Shown one piece after another: positions 17,358 to 26,915 of a stretch of 64,000 bases of DNA. A program made the translations under genes and the position numbers. Within the stretch, counting starts at the first letter, position 1. Each line of letters begins with the position of its first letter. Below the pieces are notes generated by a model. It searched no databases and was not told where the DNA came from. It saw only the letters and a program-made list of their open reading frames with translations. Location: contig NZ_FPBO01000011.1 in assembly GCF_900116645.1 (NCBI RefSeq), positions 83,293 to 147,292 on the forward strand, given 5' to 3'. The DNA comes from Pseudoduganella namucuonensis (GTDB lineage: Bacteria > Pseudomonadota > Gammaproteobacteria > Burkholderiales > Burkholderiaceae_D).

Positions 17358-17849
17358 ATGGCAATCGACGTCTACCTGCAAATCGACGGCATCAAAGGCG
17401 AGTCCAGCGACAACGCCCACAAGGACTGGATCGAAGTCAAGTCCGTTGACTTCCAGGTGCTCCAGCCCAAGTCGGCCACCGCGTCCACCGGCGGCGGCCA
17501 CACCGCCGAGCGCACCGAGCACAAGGACATCGTCGTGTCCAAGCTGGCCGACCTGGCCACGCCCATCCTGCTGCAGACCTGCTCGTCCGGTAAGACCATC
17601 CCCAAGGCCAAGCTGGAGTTCCTGCGCGCCGACGGCCAGGGTGAACGCATCAAGTACTTCGAGATCGAACTGGAAAACGTGCTGATCTCCAGCGTGGCGC
17701 CCAGCGTGCAGGCCGGCGACATCCTGACCGAGGACGTGGCGCTGAAGTACTCCCGCGTCAAGTGGAAGTACACCCAGCAGAAGGTCGGCGGCGGCTCCGG
17801 TGGCAACACCTCGGGCGGCTGGGACCTGTCGGCCAACCGCACCATCTGA
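17358..17849 (+). CDS. hcp: T6SS inner-tube protein Hcp (TssD)
   Basis: 163 aa beginning MAIDVYLQIDGIKGES, the normal Hcp start, with AERTEHKDIVVSKLAD and YSRVKWKYTQQKVGG near the end. Hcp hexamers stack into the expelled tube and can carry small effectors. No C-terminal toxin domain is fused. A GAAAGG ribosome site precedes the ATG, and a 45-bp gap separates it from tssC, leaving room for separate regulation. Confidence 0.96.
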   Translation: MAIDVYLQIDGIKGESSDNAHKDWIEVKSVDFQVLQPKSATASTGGGHTAERTEHKDIVVSKLADLATPILLQTCSSGKTIPKAKLEFLRADGQGERIKYFEIELENVLISSVAPSVQAGDILTEDVALKYSRVKWKYTQQKVGGGSGGNTSGGWDLSANRTI

Positions 17850-17878
17850 GCCATGGCTGAACAGTCGATTCCGCGGCC

Positions 17879-18376
17879 ATGGCGGTGAAAGGCTACACGC
17901 CCGGGCTGTTCGACCGGCTGTTCGACGAGCCCGCACACGGCGCCGGTAGCGGCACCGTGGCGCGGCTCTCGGTCGAGGAGATGAAGGACGCGGTCGCGCG
18001 CGACCTGGAAGCGCTGCTGAACACCCGTTCGGTCCTGCGCGAGGAACTGCTCAAGCGTTATCCCGAGTGCGGCCGTTCCATCGCCAGCTACGGCCTGAGC
18101 GACTTCGCCGGCCTGTCGCTGTCGAGCACCGACGACCGCGCCCACATCTGCCGCGCGCTGGAGCGCGCCATCCTGCGCCACGAGCCGCGCCTGCGCAACG
18201 TGCAGGCCTCGCTGGAGGTGCGCGAGGGCGCCATCAACCGGCTCGGTTTCAACATCACCGCGCTGCTGGTGGCCAGCGCCACCCAGGAACCCGTGAACTT
18301 CGACGCAGTGCTGCAACCGTCAAGCCTGCATTACACCATCAGCAAGGGGCGCCGACCGGCGCAGCCAGGAGCCTGA
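17879..18376 (+). CDS. tssE: T6SS baseplate protein TssE (gp25-like)
   Basis: 165 aa. It has the gp25/TssE core: a conserved early segment PGLFDRLFDEP, EEMKDAVARDLEALLNTR, YGLSDFAGLSL and a C-terminal ATQEPVNFDAVLQ strand. It nucleates sheath assembly at the baseplate. The ATG at 17879 starts the longest supported frame; the nearby ATG at 17853 is in another frame and closes after 11 codons. The stop lies 2 bp before the tssF start. Confidence 0.92.
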   Translation: MAVKGYTPGLFDRLFDEPAHGAGSGTVARLSVEEMKDAVARDLEALLNTRSVLREELLKRYPECGRSIASYGLSDFAGLSLSSTDDRAHICRALERAILRHEPRLRNVQASLEVREGAINRLGFNITALLVASATQEPVNFDAVLQPSSLHYTISKGRRPAQPGA

Positions 18377-18378
18377 GA

Positions 18379-20223
18379 TTGGAACAGCTGTTACCGTATT
18401 ACGAAAGGGAGCTCGGATTCCTGCGCCGCTATTCGCGCGAATTCGCCGAGCGCTACCCGAAGATCGCCGGCCGCCTGCTGGTGGGCGGCGAGGTCTGCGA
18501 AGACCCGCATATTGAACGCATGATCGAGTCCTTCGCGCTGCTCAATTCGCGCATCGCCAAGCGGCTCGACGACGACTACCCCGAATTCACCGAGGCGATG
18601 TTCGAGGTGATGTACCCGCACTACCTGCGGCCATTCCCCTCCTGCTCGATCGCCCGCATGGACTACAGCGGCGCCGCCTCCCAGCTCACCACCGCCAGCG
18701 AGATCCCGCGCGGCACGCAACTGGGCACGCGCCCCGTGCGCGGCGCCGCCTGCACCTTCCGCACCGCCTATCCGGTCACCGTGGCGCCGCTGGCGCTGAC
18801 GCAGGCCGCGTTCTCCGCCATCATCGCCGTGCCCGAGGCGCTGCGCGCGCCGGCCGGCGCCACTTCCAGCATCAGCATCACGCTGGCGGCCACCTCCGAG
18901 CAGGCCGGCCCGCTGCAGCTGGGCCTGGGCAAGCTGCGCTTCTTCATCGACGGCGAACCGTCGTTCTGCGCCGCGCTGCGCGACGCGCTCTTCATGCGCA
19001 CCGTGGCCGCCTACGCCGAGGCCGACGGCAACGGCCGCTGGCGGCCCTTGCAGGCCTCGCCGCTGACGCCGGCCGGCTTCGAGGAGGACGAATCGCTGAT
19101 CGACTTCTCGGCCCGCTCGCACGCGGCCTACCGGCTGCTGACCGAATACTTCTGCTTCCCCGAGAAGTTCAACTTCTTCGACATAGACCTGGCGGCGCTC
19201 GGCGCCGCGCTGCCGTCGGGCGCGCGCAGCGTGACGCTGCACCTGGCGCTGTCCGGCCTGCGCACCGACTCGAACACGGCCCGCATCCTGGGCACGCTGT
19301 CGACCAACAATGTGCTGCTGGGCTGCACCCCCGTGGTCAACCTGTTCCGCCAGCGCGGCGAGCCGATACGCCTGACCCACACCACCGCCAGCTACCCGGT
19401 GCTCGCCGACGCGCGCCGCGCCTTCGCCTACGAGGTGCAGGCCATCGAGTCGGTGCGCCTGGTGCGGCAGACGCCGCAGGGCGAATCCATCACCACCTTC
19501 CGCCCCTTCTATTCGCTGAAGCACGGCCAGACGCCCGACAAGAACGGCCACTACTGGGTGGCCCGCCGCAACGAGACCACGGCCGAGAAAAGCCCCGGCT
19601 ATGAAACCGAGATCTCCATCGTCGATATCGACTTCGATCCGGCCGAGGTGGAGACCGACACCCTGAGCCTGGAGCTGAGCTGCACCAACCGCGACCTGCC
19701 GTCCATGCTGTCCTACGGCATGCGCGGCGGCGACCTGTTCATGGAGGGCGGCTCCAGCGTGCGCTCCATCAGCATGCTGCGCAAGCCGACCGCCTCGCAG
19801 CGCTTCGAGCGCGGGCGCGGCGCGCACTGGCGCCTGATCTCGCACCTGTCGCTGAACCACCTGTCGCTGGACGAGGACGGGCTGGACGCCTTCCGCGAAA
19901 TGCTCGCCCTGTACGACCTGCCGCGTTCCCCGGCCACGCAGCGGCAGATCGGCGGCGTGCTCGGCATCGCCCACAAGGCCGCCAACACCTGGCTGCCGGG
20001 GAACCCCTTCGCCTGCCTGGTGCGCGGCGTGGAGGTGCGGCTGACCATCGACGAGGAAGCCTTCGTCGGCAGCGGCATCCACGCCTTCGCCCACGTGATC
20101 GAGCGCTTCCTGGGCCTGTACGTGCACGCCAACAGCTTCACGCGGCTGGTCGTGGTGTCCCATAAAACCGGAGAGGAACTGCTGCGATGCCAGCCACGAA
20201 GCGGCGATTTGAGCCTGCTGTAA
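18379..20223 (+). CDS. tssF: T6SS baseplate protein TssF, TTG start
   Basis: 614 aa starting MEQLLPYYERELGFLRRYSR. The start codon is TTG at 18379: AGGAG at 18367-18371 is spaced 7 nt from it, and no ATG fits the family N-terminus. The long upstream in-frame extension overlaps tssE and is spurious. Family segments include ERYPKIAGRLLVGGEVCEDP and DDDYPEFTEAMFEVMYPHYL. TssF and TssG form the baseplate wedge. The 3' end overlaps tssG by 37 bp, indicating translational coupling. Confidence 0.95.
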   Translation: MEQLLPYYERELGFLRRYSREFAERYPKIAGRLLVGGEVCEDPHIERMIESFALLNSRIAKRLDDDYPEFTEAMFEVMYPHYLRPFPSCSIARMDYSGAASQLTTASEIPRGTQLGTRPVRGAACTFRTAYPVTVAPLALTQAAFSAIIAVPEALRAPAGATSSISITLAATSEQAGPLQLGLGKLRFFIDGEPSFCAALRDALFMRTVAAYAEADGNGRWRPLQASPLTPAGFEEDESLIDFSARSHAAYRLLTEYFCFPEKFNFFDIDLAALGAALPSGARSVTLHLALSGLRTDSNTARILGTLSTNNVLLGCTPVVNLFRQRGEPIRLTHTTASYPVLADARRAFAYEVQAIESVRLVRQTPQGESITTFRPFYSLKHGQTPDKNGHYWVARRNETTAEKSPGYETEISIVDIDFDPAEVETDTLSLELSCTNRDLPSMLSYGMRGGDLFMEGGSSVRSISMLRKPTASQRFERGRGAHWRLISHLSLNHLSLDEDGLDAFREMLALYDLPRSPATQRQIGGVLGIAHKAANTWLPGNPFACLVRGVEVRLTIDEEAFVGSGIHAFAHVIERFLGLYVHANSFTRLVVVSHKTGEELLRCQPRSGDLSLL

Positions 20224-21269
20224 TCGAGCGCCTGTTCGCCGAGCCTTACCGTTTCGAGTACTTCCAGGCGGTGCGCATGCTCGAACTGTGGCTCAAGCGC
20301 CGCGGCGTGCCGCAAGAGGGCGCGATCGCCAACTTCCTGCGCTTCCAGAATTCCACCTCGCTGTCCTTTCCCGCCAGCGAGCTGGAATCGCTGCAGCCGG
20401 AACCGCGCGACACGGCGCGCGACGCCCGCGGCCTGGGCGAGGCGCTGCGGGCATCCGAGCTCAAATACGTGCGGCTCACGCCCACCTTCATGGGCTTCCT
20501 GGGCAGCAGCGGCACGCTGCCGGCCCACTACACGGAGCGCGTCGCCGCCCACGCGCAATACCAGCGCGACGACGGCCCGCGCGCCTTCCTCGACACCTTT
20601 TCCAACCGCGCGCTGGCGCTGTTCTACGAGGCCTGGCGCAAGTACCGGCTGGAGCTGAAGTACCAGGGCACGGGCAAGGACGGCTTCCTGCCGCTGCTGC
20701 TGTCGCTGGCGGGACTGGGCAACGCCTCGCTGCGGCGGCGCATGTCCAACCACGGCGACGGCGTGCTGGACGAGTCGCTCGGCTACTTCGCCAGCGCGGT
20801 GCGGCAAAAGCCGGCGTCGGCGGCGCAGGTGGCGCGGGTGCTGTCCGAGTACTTCGGCCAGCAGGTGCGCGTCACGCAGTTCGTCGGCTGCTGGTACGAC
20901 GTGCCGCAATCCCAGCAAAGCACGCTGGGCGGCAACAACGCGGTGCTGGGCGGCGGCGCGCTGGCCGGCGCCCGCGTGTGGCAGCGCGACCTGCGCATGC
21001 GGCTGGTGATCGGCCCGCTGGACCGGGCCAGCTTCGAATCCTTCCTGCCGGGCGGGAAGGCGGCGGGCGCGCTGAAGAACATGCTGGCCATGTTCACCGG
21101 GCTCACGCTGGAATACGAGGTGCAGCTGGTGCTGCGCGCGGCCGACGTGCGCGGCATCAGCCTCGACGGAAACCGCAGCGGCGGGCGCCTGGGCTGGGAC
21201 AGCTTCGTGCTGGGCGGCGGCCAGGCGCAAGACCGCGCCGACGTGCGTTACGAAATCCATACATTATAA
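20187..21269 (+). CDS. tssG: T6SS baseplate protein TssG
   Basis: 360 aa. ERLFAEPYRFEYFQAVRMLE at the N-terminus and LTPTFMGFLGSSGTLPAHYT in the first third are the standard TssG signatures. It pairs with TssF in the wedge complex bound by TssK. It overlaps tssF by 37 bp and is followed after 16 bp by tssH, whose ATG has an AAGGAG site. Confidence 0.95.
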   Translation: MPATKRRFEPAVIERLFAEPYRFEYFQAVRMLELWLKRRGVPQEGAIANFLRFQNSTSLSFPASELESLQPEPRDTARDARGLGEALRASELKYVRLTPTFMGFLGSSGTLPAHYTERVAAHAQYQRDDGPRAFLDTFSNRALALFYEAWRKYRLELKYQGTGKDGFLPLLLSLAGLGNASLRRRMSNHGDGVLDESLGYFASAVRQKPASAAQVARVLSEYFGQQVRVTQFVGCWYDVPQSQQSTLGGNNAVLGGGALAGARVWQRDLRMRLVIGPLDRASFESFLPGGKAAGALKNMLAMFTGLTLEYEVQLVLRAADVRGISLDGNRSGGRLGWDSFVLGGGQAQDRADVRYEIHTL

Positions 21270-21285
21270 GAAGGAGCGCTACCCC

Positions 21286-23940
21286 ATGAGCATCAACCTG
21301 AAGACGCTGATCGGCAAACTGAACGACACCTGCCGCGTGGCCGCCACCCGCGCCGCCGGCATTTGCGTGTCGCTGGGCCAGTTCGAGGTCGACATCGAAC
21401 ACCTGTTCCTGGCCCTGCTGGAGCAGCCCCAGAGCGACCTGGTGGTCATCGCGCGCCACTGCGGCATCGGCGTCGGCATGCTGGAGGCCGACCTGCAGGC
21501 GGAACTGAGCCGCTTCAAGAACGGCAACACGCGCACGCCGGTGTTCTCGGCGCGCCTGCCCAAGCTGCTGGAGAACGCGTGGCTGATCGCGTCGCTGGAC
21601 ATCCAGTCCGGCCGCCAAGTGCACATCCGCAGCGCCCACCTGCTGCAGGCGCTGCTGACCGATTCCGAACTGTCGCAGCTGGCCCAGCGCAGCTCGAAGC
21701 TGTTCGCCAGGTTCGAACTGGACCGGATCCGCCACAAGCTGGACGAGATATCGGCCGGATCGCAGGAAGCCGTGCCCGCCGCGGGGGGCGACGCGGAGCC
21801 GGGCGACGACCCGGTGGGCGAGGCCGCCGCCGGCGCGCCCGGCAAGACCCCGGCGCTCGACCAGTTCACCACCAACCTCACGCGGCGCGCCGCCGACGGC
21901 AAGGTCGATCCCGTGATCGGCCGCGACGACGAGATCCGCCAGACGATCGACATCCTGATGCGCCGCCGCCAGAACAACCCCATCCTCACCGGCGAGGCCG
22001 GCGTGGGCAAGACCGCCGTGGTGGAGGGCCTGGCGCTGCGCATCGCGGGCGGCGACGTGCCGGACGTGCTGAAGGGCGTGCAGATCCACACGCTGGACAT
22101 GGGCCTGCTGCAGGCCGGCGCCAGCGTGAAGGGCGAGTTCGAGAACCGCTTGAAGAACGTCATCGACGAGGTGCGCAAAAGCCCGCACGCCATCATCCTG
22201 TTCATCGACGAGGCCCACACCATGATAGGCGCGGGCGGCCAGGCCGGCCAGAACGACGCCGCCAACCTGCTCAAGCCCGCGCTGGCGCGGGGCGAGCTGC
22301 GCACCATCGCCGCCACCACCTGGGGCGAATACAAGAAGTACTTCGAGAAGGACGCCGCGCTGGCGCGCCGCTTCCAGGTGGTGAAGGTGGAGGAGCCCAG
22401 CGAGGAGCTGGCCTGCGCCATGCTGCGCGGTATGGCGCCGCTGATGGAGAAGCACTTCAACGTGCGCGTGTACGACGAGGCCATCACCGAGGCGGTGCGC
22501 CTGTCGCACCGCTACATCATGGGGCGGCAGTTGCCGGACAAGGCCATCAGCGTGCTCGACACGGCCTGCGCCAAGGTGGCGCTGGGGCAGAACGCCACGC
22601 CCGCGCTGCTGGAAAACCTGGCGCGCAAGCTGGAACGCCTGGACGCGGAGACGGCGTCGCTGGAGCGCGAGCAAAGCGCGGGCGGCGGCGCGAACCACGG
22701 CGAACGCCTGAAACAGCTGGCCGAGGACCGCGCGGCGGCCGCGCAATCGCACGCGGAGCTGTCGGCGCGCTGGGAACAGGAAAAACAACTGACGGAGCAG
22801 ATCAAGGCGGCCCTCGTGGTGCTGGAGGCGGGCGGCGAGTCCGACCCGAGCCAGGGCAGGGATTTGCGGGCGCTGCTGGACGAGCTGAAGGCGCTGCAGG
22901 GAGAAACGCCGATGGTGCCGGTGCAGGTGGACGGCAACGTGGTGGCCGGCATTGTCGCCGGCTGGACCGGCATCCCGCTCGGCAAGATGGTGAAGGACGA
23001 GATCAAGACGGTGCTCAAGCTGAAGGACATGCTGGAGGAGCGCGTGCTGGGACAGCCGCACGCGCTGGAGGCGGTGGCGCAGCGCGTGCGCACCTCGCGC
23101 GCCAACCTGGACGACCCGAACAAGCCGAAGGGCGTGTTCCTGTTCGTCGGCCCTTCCGGCGTGGGCAAGACCGAGACGGCGCTGGCGCTGGCGGACGCGC
23201 TGTACGGCGGAGAGCGCAAACTGGTGACGATCAACATGAGTGAATACCAGGAGGCGCACAGCGTCTCCGGCCTGAAAGGCTCGCCGCCCGGCTATGTGGG
23301 CTACGGCGAGGGTGGCGTGCTGACCGAGGCCGTGCGCCGCAACCCCTACAGCGTGGTGCTGCTCGACGAGGTGGAGAAGGCGCACCCGGACGTGCTGGAG
23401 CTGTTCTTCCAGGTGTTCGACAAGGGCGTGATGGACGACGCGGAAGGCCGCGAGATCGACTTCCGCAACACCATCATCATCCTCACCTCGAACGTGGCGT
23501 CGGCGACGCTGATGCAGGCTTGCCTGAACAAGACGGCCGAGGAACTGCCCGCGCCGGACGCGCTGGAGGAGATGATCCGTCCGCAGCTCAATAAACAGTT
23601 CAAGCCCGCCTTCCTCGGGCGCCTGAAGGTGATTCCCTTCTATCCGATACCGGACGACGTGCTGGCCGAGATCATCGAACTGAAACTGGCCCGCATCGGG
23701 CAGCGCATCGGTGTCAACCACAAGGCGGAGTTCAGCTGGGACGAGGCCTTGGTGGACGCCGTGCTGGCGCGCTGCACCGAGGTGGATTCCGGCGCGCGCA
23801 ATGTGGACCACATCCTGAACGGCACGCTGCTGCCGGAGATCGCGGAGTCGGTGCTGGCCAGGATGGCGGAGGGCGCGGCGATCGGCAAGATCAAGGTGGG
23901 GGCGAACAAGCAGGGGCAGTTCAAGTACACGATCCGCTGA
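21286..23940 (+). CDS. tssH: T6SS sheath-recycling AAA+ ATPase TssH (ClpV)
   Basis: 884 aa. An N-terminal Clp-N domain (about 1-150) precedes two AAA+ modules: Walker A GEAGVGKT at 236-243 with Walker B IILFIDEAH, and Walker A GPSGVGKT at 622-629 with Walker B VVLLDEVEKAH. A coiled middle domain (about 440-500) lies between. ClpV hexamers bind TssC and disassemble contracted sheaths. It ends the plus-strand T6SS arm; the next gene is unrelated and on the opposite strand. Confidence 0.96.
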   Translation: MSINLKTLIGKLNDTCRVAATRAAGICVSLGQFEVDIEHLFLALLEQPQSDLVVIARHCGIGVGMLEADLQAELSRFKNGNTRTPVFSARLPKLLENAWLIASLDIQSGRQVHIRSAHLLQALLTDSELSQLAQRSSKLFARFELDRIRHKLDEISAGSQEAVPAAGGDAEPGDDPVGEAAAGAPGKTPALDQFTTNLTRRAADGKVDPVIGRDDEIRQTIDILMRRRQNNPILTGEAGVGKTAVVEGLALRIAGGDVPDVLKGVQIHTLDMGLLQAGASVKGEFENRLKNVIDEVRKSPHAIILFIDEAHTMIGAGGQAGQNDAANLLKPALARGELRTIAATTWGEYKKYFEKDAALARRFQVVKVEEPSEELACAMLRGMAPLMEKHFNVRVYDEAITEAVRLSHRYIMGRQLPDKAISVLDTACAKVALGQNATPALLENLARKLERLDAETASLEREQSAGGGANHGERLKQLAEDRAAAAQSHAELSARWEQEKQLTEQIKAALVVLEAGGESDPSQGRDLRALLDELKALQGETPMVPVQVDGNVVAGIVAGWTGIPLGKMVKDEIKTVLKLKDMLEERVLGQPHALEAVAQRVRTSRANLDDPNKPKGVFLFVGPSGVGKTETALALADALYGGERKLVTINMSEYQEAHSVSGLKGSPPGYVGYGEGGVLTEAVRRNPYSVVLLDEVEKAHPDVLELFFQVFDKGVMDDAEGREIDFRNTIIILTSNVASATLMQACLNKTAEELPAPDALEEMIRPQLNKQFKPAFLGRLKVIPFYPIPDDVLAEIIELKLARIGQRIGVNHKAEFSWDEALVDAVLARCTEVDSGARNVDHILNGTLLPEIAESVLARMAEGAAIGKIKVGANKQGQFKYTIR

Positions 23941-23995
23941 CGCGCGGAGGGCGCGGCCCATGTGTATCGCCGGCGTCGGGGGAATGGTGGCCTGA

Positions 23996-24823
23996 TTACT
24001 TCAGGTTGTATTTCCCCCAGAGTTTTTTAAGTATGCCGGCGTTTTCCATGTCTGAAAGGAGCTTGTTGAGCTCGGCGACATCGGGATTGATGCCTTTGCG
24101 GACAAGGATGGTGTACGAATTGACTGCGTCAAACTTTTTTGAGACCAGAATCTTCTTGTGCACTTCCGGATGCTTGGAGAGGTAGATTTGCAGGTATTCC
24201 TTCACCACCACCGAGATGTCGGCGCGTCCGGTGACCGCCGCCTCGATGAGCCCGTCATGCGAAGTCGTCATGTGGGCGTTGAACGTTTTCTTCAAGAATT
24301 CATGGTCGGCGTTGAAATTCGCGAATCCGTAGTGGTAGCCAAGTATCCCCCAAATCGTTTTTCCTTTGAAGTCGTCAAAATATCGCTGGTCTTTGGATTT
24401 GTCCGCCCGTGTAATGTAGACGGTGCCGCCGTGCATGATGGCGTCGGTCGCCTCGATCGCTTTGCCTTGCCATCCCCATTCCAGAGCTTCAAAAAATATA
24501 AGATCGTACTTTTTTTCGTCAAAATTGATAAAACGACGCTTGGATGATGTGTCCACGAATTGAAAATGGTACTTTTTCTGAAACGTGTTCAGGGCGGCAA
24601 TCAGATCGAGCGTCAAACTCGTGCTTCCCGCCGTCTTGTCAACGAACGGCGGGAATTCATAGCCGCCGACTTTGACGACTTGCTGCGCATTTGCCGGCAT
24701 GACGTAAAGCCCAATAAGGAAAACAAGCAGCCAAGTCAAACCCATGCTTATATTCTTCGTCCATCGGCCCGGTCGCGCGCGGAACTGGGGAGGCAAAAAT
24801 CCAACACTTGGATGGGCGGGCAT
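23996..24823 (-). CDS. periplasmic solute-binding protein, family 3 (amino-acid type)
   Basis: 275 aa from ATG 24823. That start gives a long n-region and then the hydrophobic segment MGLTWLLVFLIGLYVMPANA, with likely signal cleavage after ANA. An ATG at 24745 would start at the hydrophobic core itself and is an alternative. The mature part (VVKVGGYEFPPFVD, FDEKKYDLIFFEALEW, GRADISVVVKEYLQIYL, LLSDMENAGILKKLWGKYN) is an SBP_bac_3-type fold. No ABC permease or ATPase gene is adjacent, so it may act as an orphan sensor or binding protein. It interrupts the T6SS cluster and is AT-richer than its neighbours. Confidence 0.75.
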   Translation of the reverse strand: MPAHPSVGFLPPQFRARPGRWTKNISMGLTWLLVFLIGLYVMPANAQQVVKVGGYEFPPFVDKTAGSTSLTLDLIAALNTFQKKYHFQFVDTSSKRRFINFDEKKYDLIFFEALEWGWQGKAIEATDAIMHGGTVYITRADKSKDQRYFDDFKGKTIWGILGYHYGFANFNADHEFLKKTFNAHMTTSHDGLIEAAVTGRADISVVVKEYLQIYLSKHPEVHKKILVSKKFDAVNSYTILVRKGINPDVAELNKLLSDMENAGILKKLWGKYNLK

Positions 24824-25060
24824 CGCGATTTTCCGTTCTGGCAAACAAGCTGAAAAAGGGGACTGTGCCCTGGGCTCCGCTTCGATTTTAGACACAGGAG
24901 CCACAACATGGAAGCGCTGCGGTTCTGGTGGCGGCCCCGGCCGTTGCTTTCGCATCTTTATGCTACGTGGACGAGTGCTTTCGGCATCCCATATTGCGGG
25001 GTCGCGGTTAAGGTATCAGGCAGCGAAACGTCACCTTCACCATCGACCGGGAGTCACTTG

Positions 25061-25813
25061 ATGTCCAATTTGCAGCATGCCAGCGTCGGCGCCAGTCCGC
25101 CATCCTTCATCGATTTGCGCGAGTTCGCGGATGATAAGACTCTAGGGGCGCCTTCGCCCGTCGGAGCCGAGTCCGACGACCGTTTTCTTCGCGACCGGCG
25201 CTTGCTCGATCTGCCGCCAGGCCCAGTCACGTGCGGCGTCATCGCGCTCGAAGCGGGAAGCGGCACGGTGCAGTCCCTGCCGGCCGACGAATTCGTCATC
25301 GTCCACGAAGGCGCGCTGACGATCACGCGCCAGGACGGCACGCTGGTGCTGGGAGCGAACGACAGCGCAGTGCTTCAGCAGGGCGTGGAATTCGGCTGGT
25401 CCGCGGAGGGACCGGTTTCGCTGATATTCATGCGCTATGGTGGCGGCACGCCGGGCGAGGGCGGATTGACGCCGATTATCAAGTCGCCAACGCTGGAGCC
25501 GTCCGGTCCGCCGCTGGCCGAGCTGCTGGTGGGGCCGACCCCGGCCTGCCGCAATCACACCGACTATCGTTCCCCCGACGGCGTGTTCACCTGCGGGACC
25601 TGGGACTCGACGCCCTATCACCGCCGCGCCATGTCGTATCGCCACTATGAATTGATGTATCTGCTGGAAGGCAGCGTCACGTTCGAGGATGAAACCGGCC
25701 GCCGTGGCACGTTCTCAAAGGGGGACATCTTCCTCGTCGAGCAACACGCCCAATGCAGCTGGGAGAGCCGCGAGCATGTGGCGAAGGTCTACGCGATCTA
25801 CCGGCCGCTATAG
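25061..25813 (+). CDS. double-cupin domain protein
   Basis: 250 aa from ATG 25061, with GGGAG about 8 nt upstream. Two cupin halves are visible: VQSLPADEFVIVHEGALTIT in the first and YRHYELMYLLEGSVTFEDET with GTFSKGDIFLVEQHAQCSWE in the second. The second resembles DUF861/EutQ-type cupins. The substrate is unknown. It is divergent from the solute-binding protein gene across a 237-bp gap and convergent with tssA (11 bp between stops). Nothing in it suggests a T6SS function. Confidence 0.7.
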   Translation: MSNLQHASVGASPPSFIDLREFADDKTLGAPSPVGAESDDRFLRDRRLLDLPPGPVTCGVIALEAGSGTVQSLPADEFVIVHEGALTITRQDGTLVLGANDSAVLQQGVEFGWSAEGPVSLIFMRYGGGTPGEGGLTPIIKSPTLEPSGPPLAELLVGPTPACRNHTDYRSPDGVFTCGTWDSTPYHRRAMSYRHYELMYLLEGSVTFEDETGRRGTFSKGDIFLVEQHAQCSWESREHVAKVYAIYRPL

Positions 25814-25824
25814 CCCCGGGCGCC

Positions 25825-26892
25825 TCAGTCCCGCGGCCGGCCTTTGACGCCCAGCAGTTCCTCGATATGGTCCATCGACGCCTGGTCCTTGACCACGGAA
25901 CGCAGCCAGCTATGCAAGTCCTGGTCGGCCGCGTCGGCGGCCTTGTCGGCGAAGTAGGACACGGGGCTGTGCGGTTCCGTGCGGCGGAAGAACTGGGCCA
26001 CCAGCCGTAACTGCGCCACGGCCTGCGTGCGGTTCTGGATCGCGCCCGGGGGCGAGGATGACGCCAGGTGTATGGTCGCGATCTGCCCGATGCTTCCTTC
26101 CTCCGCGTGGATGGCCTGGCCGCTATCGTTCATAGCCACTCCTTCGTCGGCCACCTGCACGGCCCCGTTATTGACCGCGCTTGGCGGCAGCACGTGTATC
26201 AGCGCTTGTAACGCCTCCCGCGCGGCGGAGAAGCCCGGGCTGTCGTCGCCCAGGCGAGCATCGGCGGCCTTCTCGAAGGCCTGCAAGGCCTCCATGCACG
26301 CCGCGGCGTCCGTCGCCAGCGCTTCGCGGAACTGCGGGGACGAGTTGCGGCGCGCGGCTTCCAGGTCCGCCAGTTTCAGGCCGCCCGGCGGTGGGCCGCC
26401 ATTCGCGGCCTGCTTGCGCGCGGTCTCGAAATCGACCATGGAATAGGCGCTGCCGCGGCCCTCGGTCAGCGGGATGGCGCGCAGCAGCGCGGGCGTGCGC
26501 GCCAGTATCCAGCTCAGGTTGCCGACGCGCTGCTCGTTGTCGCCGTCGGACTCCGGAAACAGGCCGTTGTACCAGTAGTCCTCGCACAGGCCCGCCAGCA
26601 CGCGGAAGCCCTCGGCCAAGCCGCGCAGGTGGTGCTGCCTGGCCGCGGCTTCGGCCAGCCATACGGCCAGCCGCAGGTCCTTGCTGCGCGTCTCCAGCAG
26701 GGCCGCGCAGCGCTGCACCACGAAGCCCCAGTCGGCCTCCTTCAGTTCCGTCACCCACTCGCCCTGGTCGAGCGACGGGTCGTCGAACTGGCGGGCCTGC
26801 GCGATGGCGTCCAGCTCCGGGGAAAAGGCCAGGTCGCTGCCGCCGGGGTGGGTGGCGCTGACGGGTTGTAAGATCTGTTCTGCTGAAAACAT
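25825..26892 (-). CDS. tssA: T6SS assembly protein TssA
   Basis: 355 aa. The ImpA N-terminal domain is clear: ILQPVSATHPGGSDLAFSPE, WGFVVQRCAALLETRSKDL, LCEDYWYNGLFPESDGDNEQ. The C-terminal half is helical and ends in a short divergent domain (HIEELLGVKGRPRD). TssA organises baseplate docking and tube/sheath polymerisation. It is the last gene of the tagX-PAAR-tssM-tagF-OmpA-tssA arm, 23 bp after the OmpA gene. Confidence 0.92.
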   Translation of the reverse strand: MFSAEQILQPVSATHPGGSDLAFSPELDAIAQARQFDDPSLDQGEWVTELKEADWGFVVQRCAALLETRSKDLRLAVWLAEAAARQHHLRGLAEGFRVLAGLCEDYWYNGLFPESDGDNEQRVGNLSWILARTPALLRAIPLTEGRGSAYSMVDFETARKQAANGGPPPGGLKLADLEAARRNSSPQFREALATDAAACMEALQAFEKAADARLGDDSPGFSAAREALQALIHVLPPSAVNNGAVQVADEGVAMNDSGQAIHAEEGSIGQIATIHLASSSPPGAIQNRTQAVAQLRLVAQFFRRTEPHSPVSYFADKAADAADQDLHSWLRSVVKDQASMDHIEELLGVKGRPRD

Positions 26893-26915
26893 GGTGTCCT
26901 CTCTGATGCCGGCGC

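Noticed and set aside
21157..23961. 934-codon open frame on the minus strand
   Set aside because: It mirrors tssH codon for codon and shows no domain.
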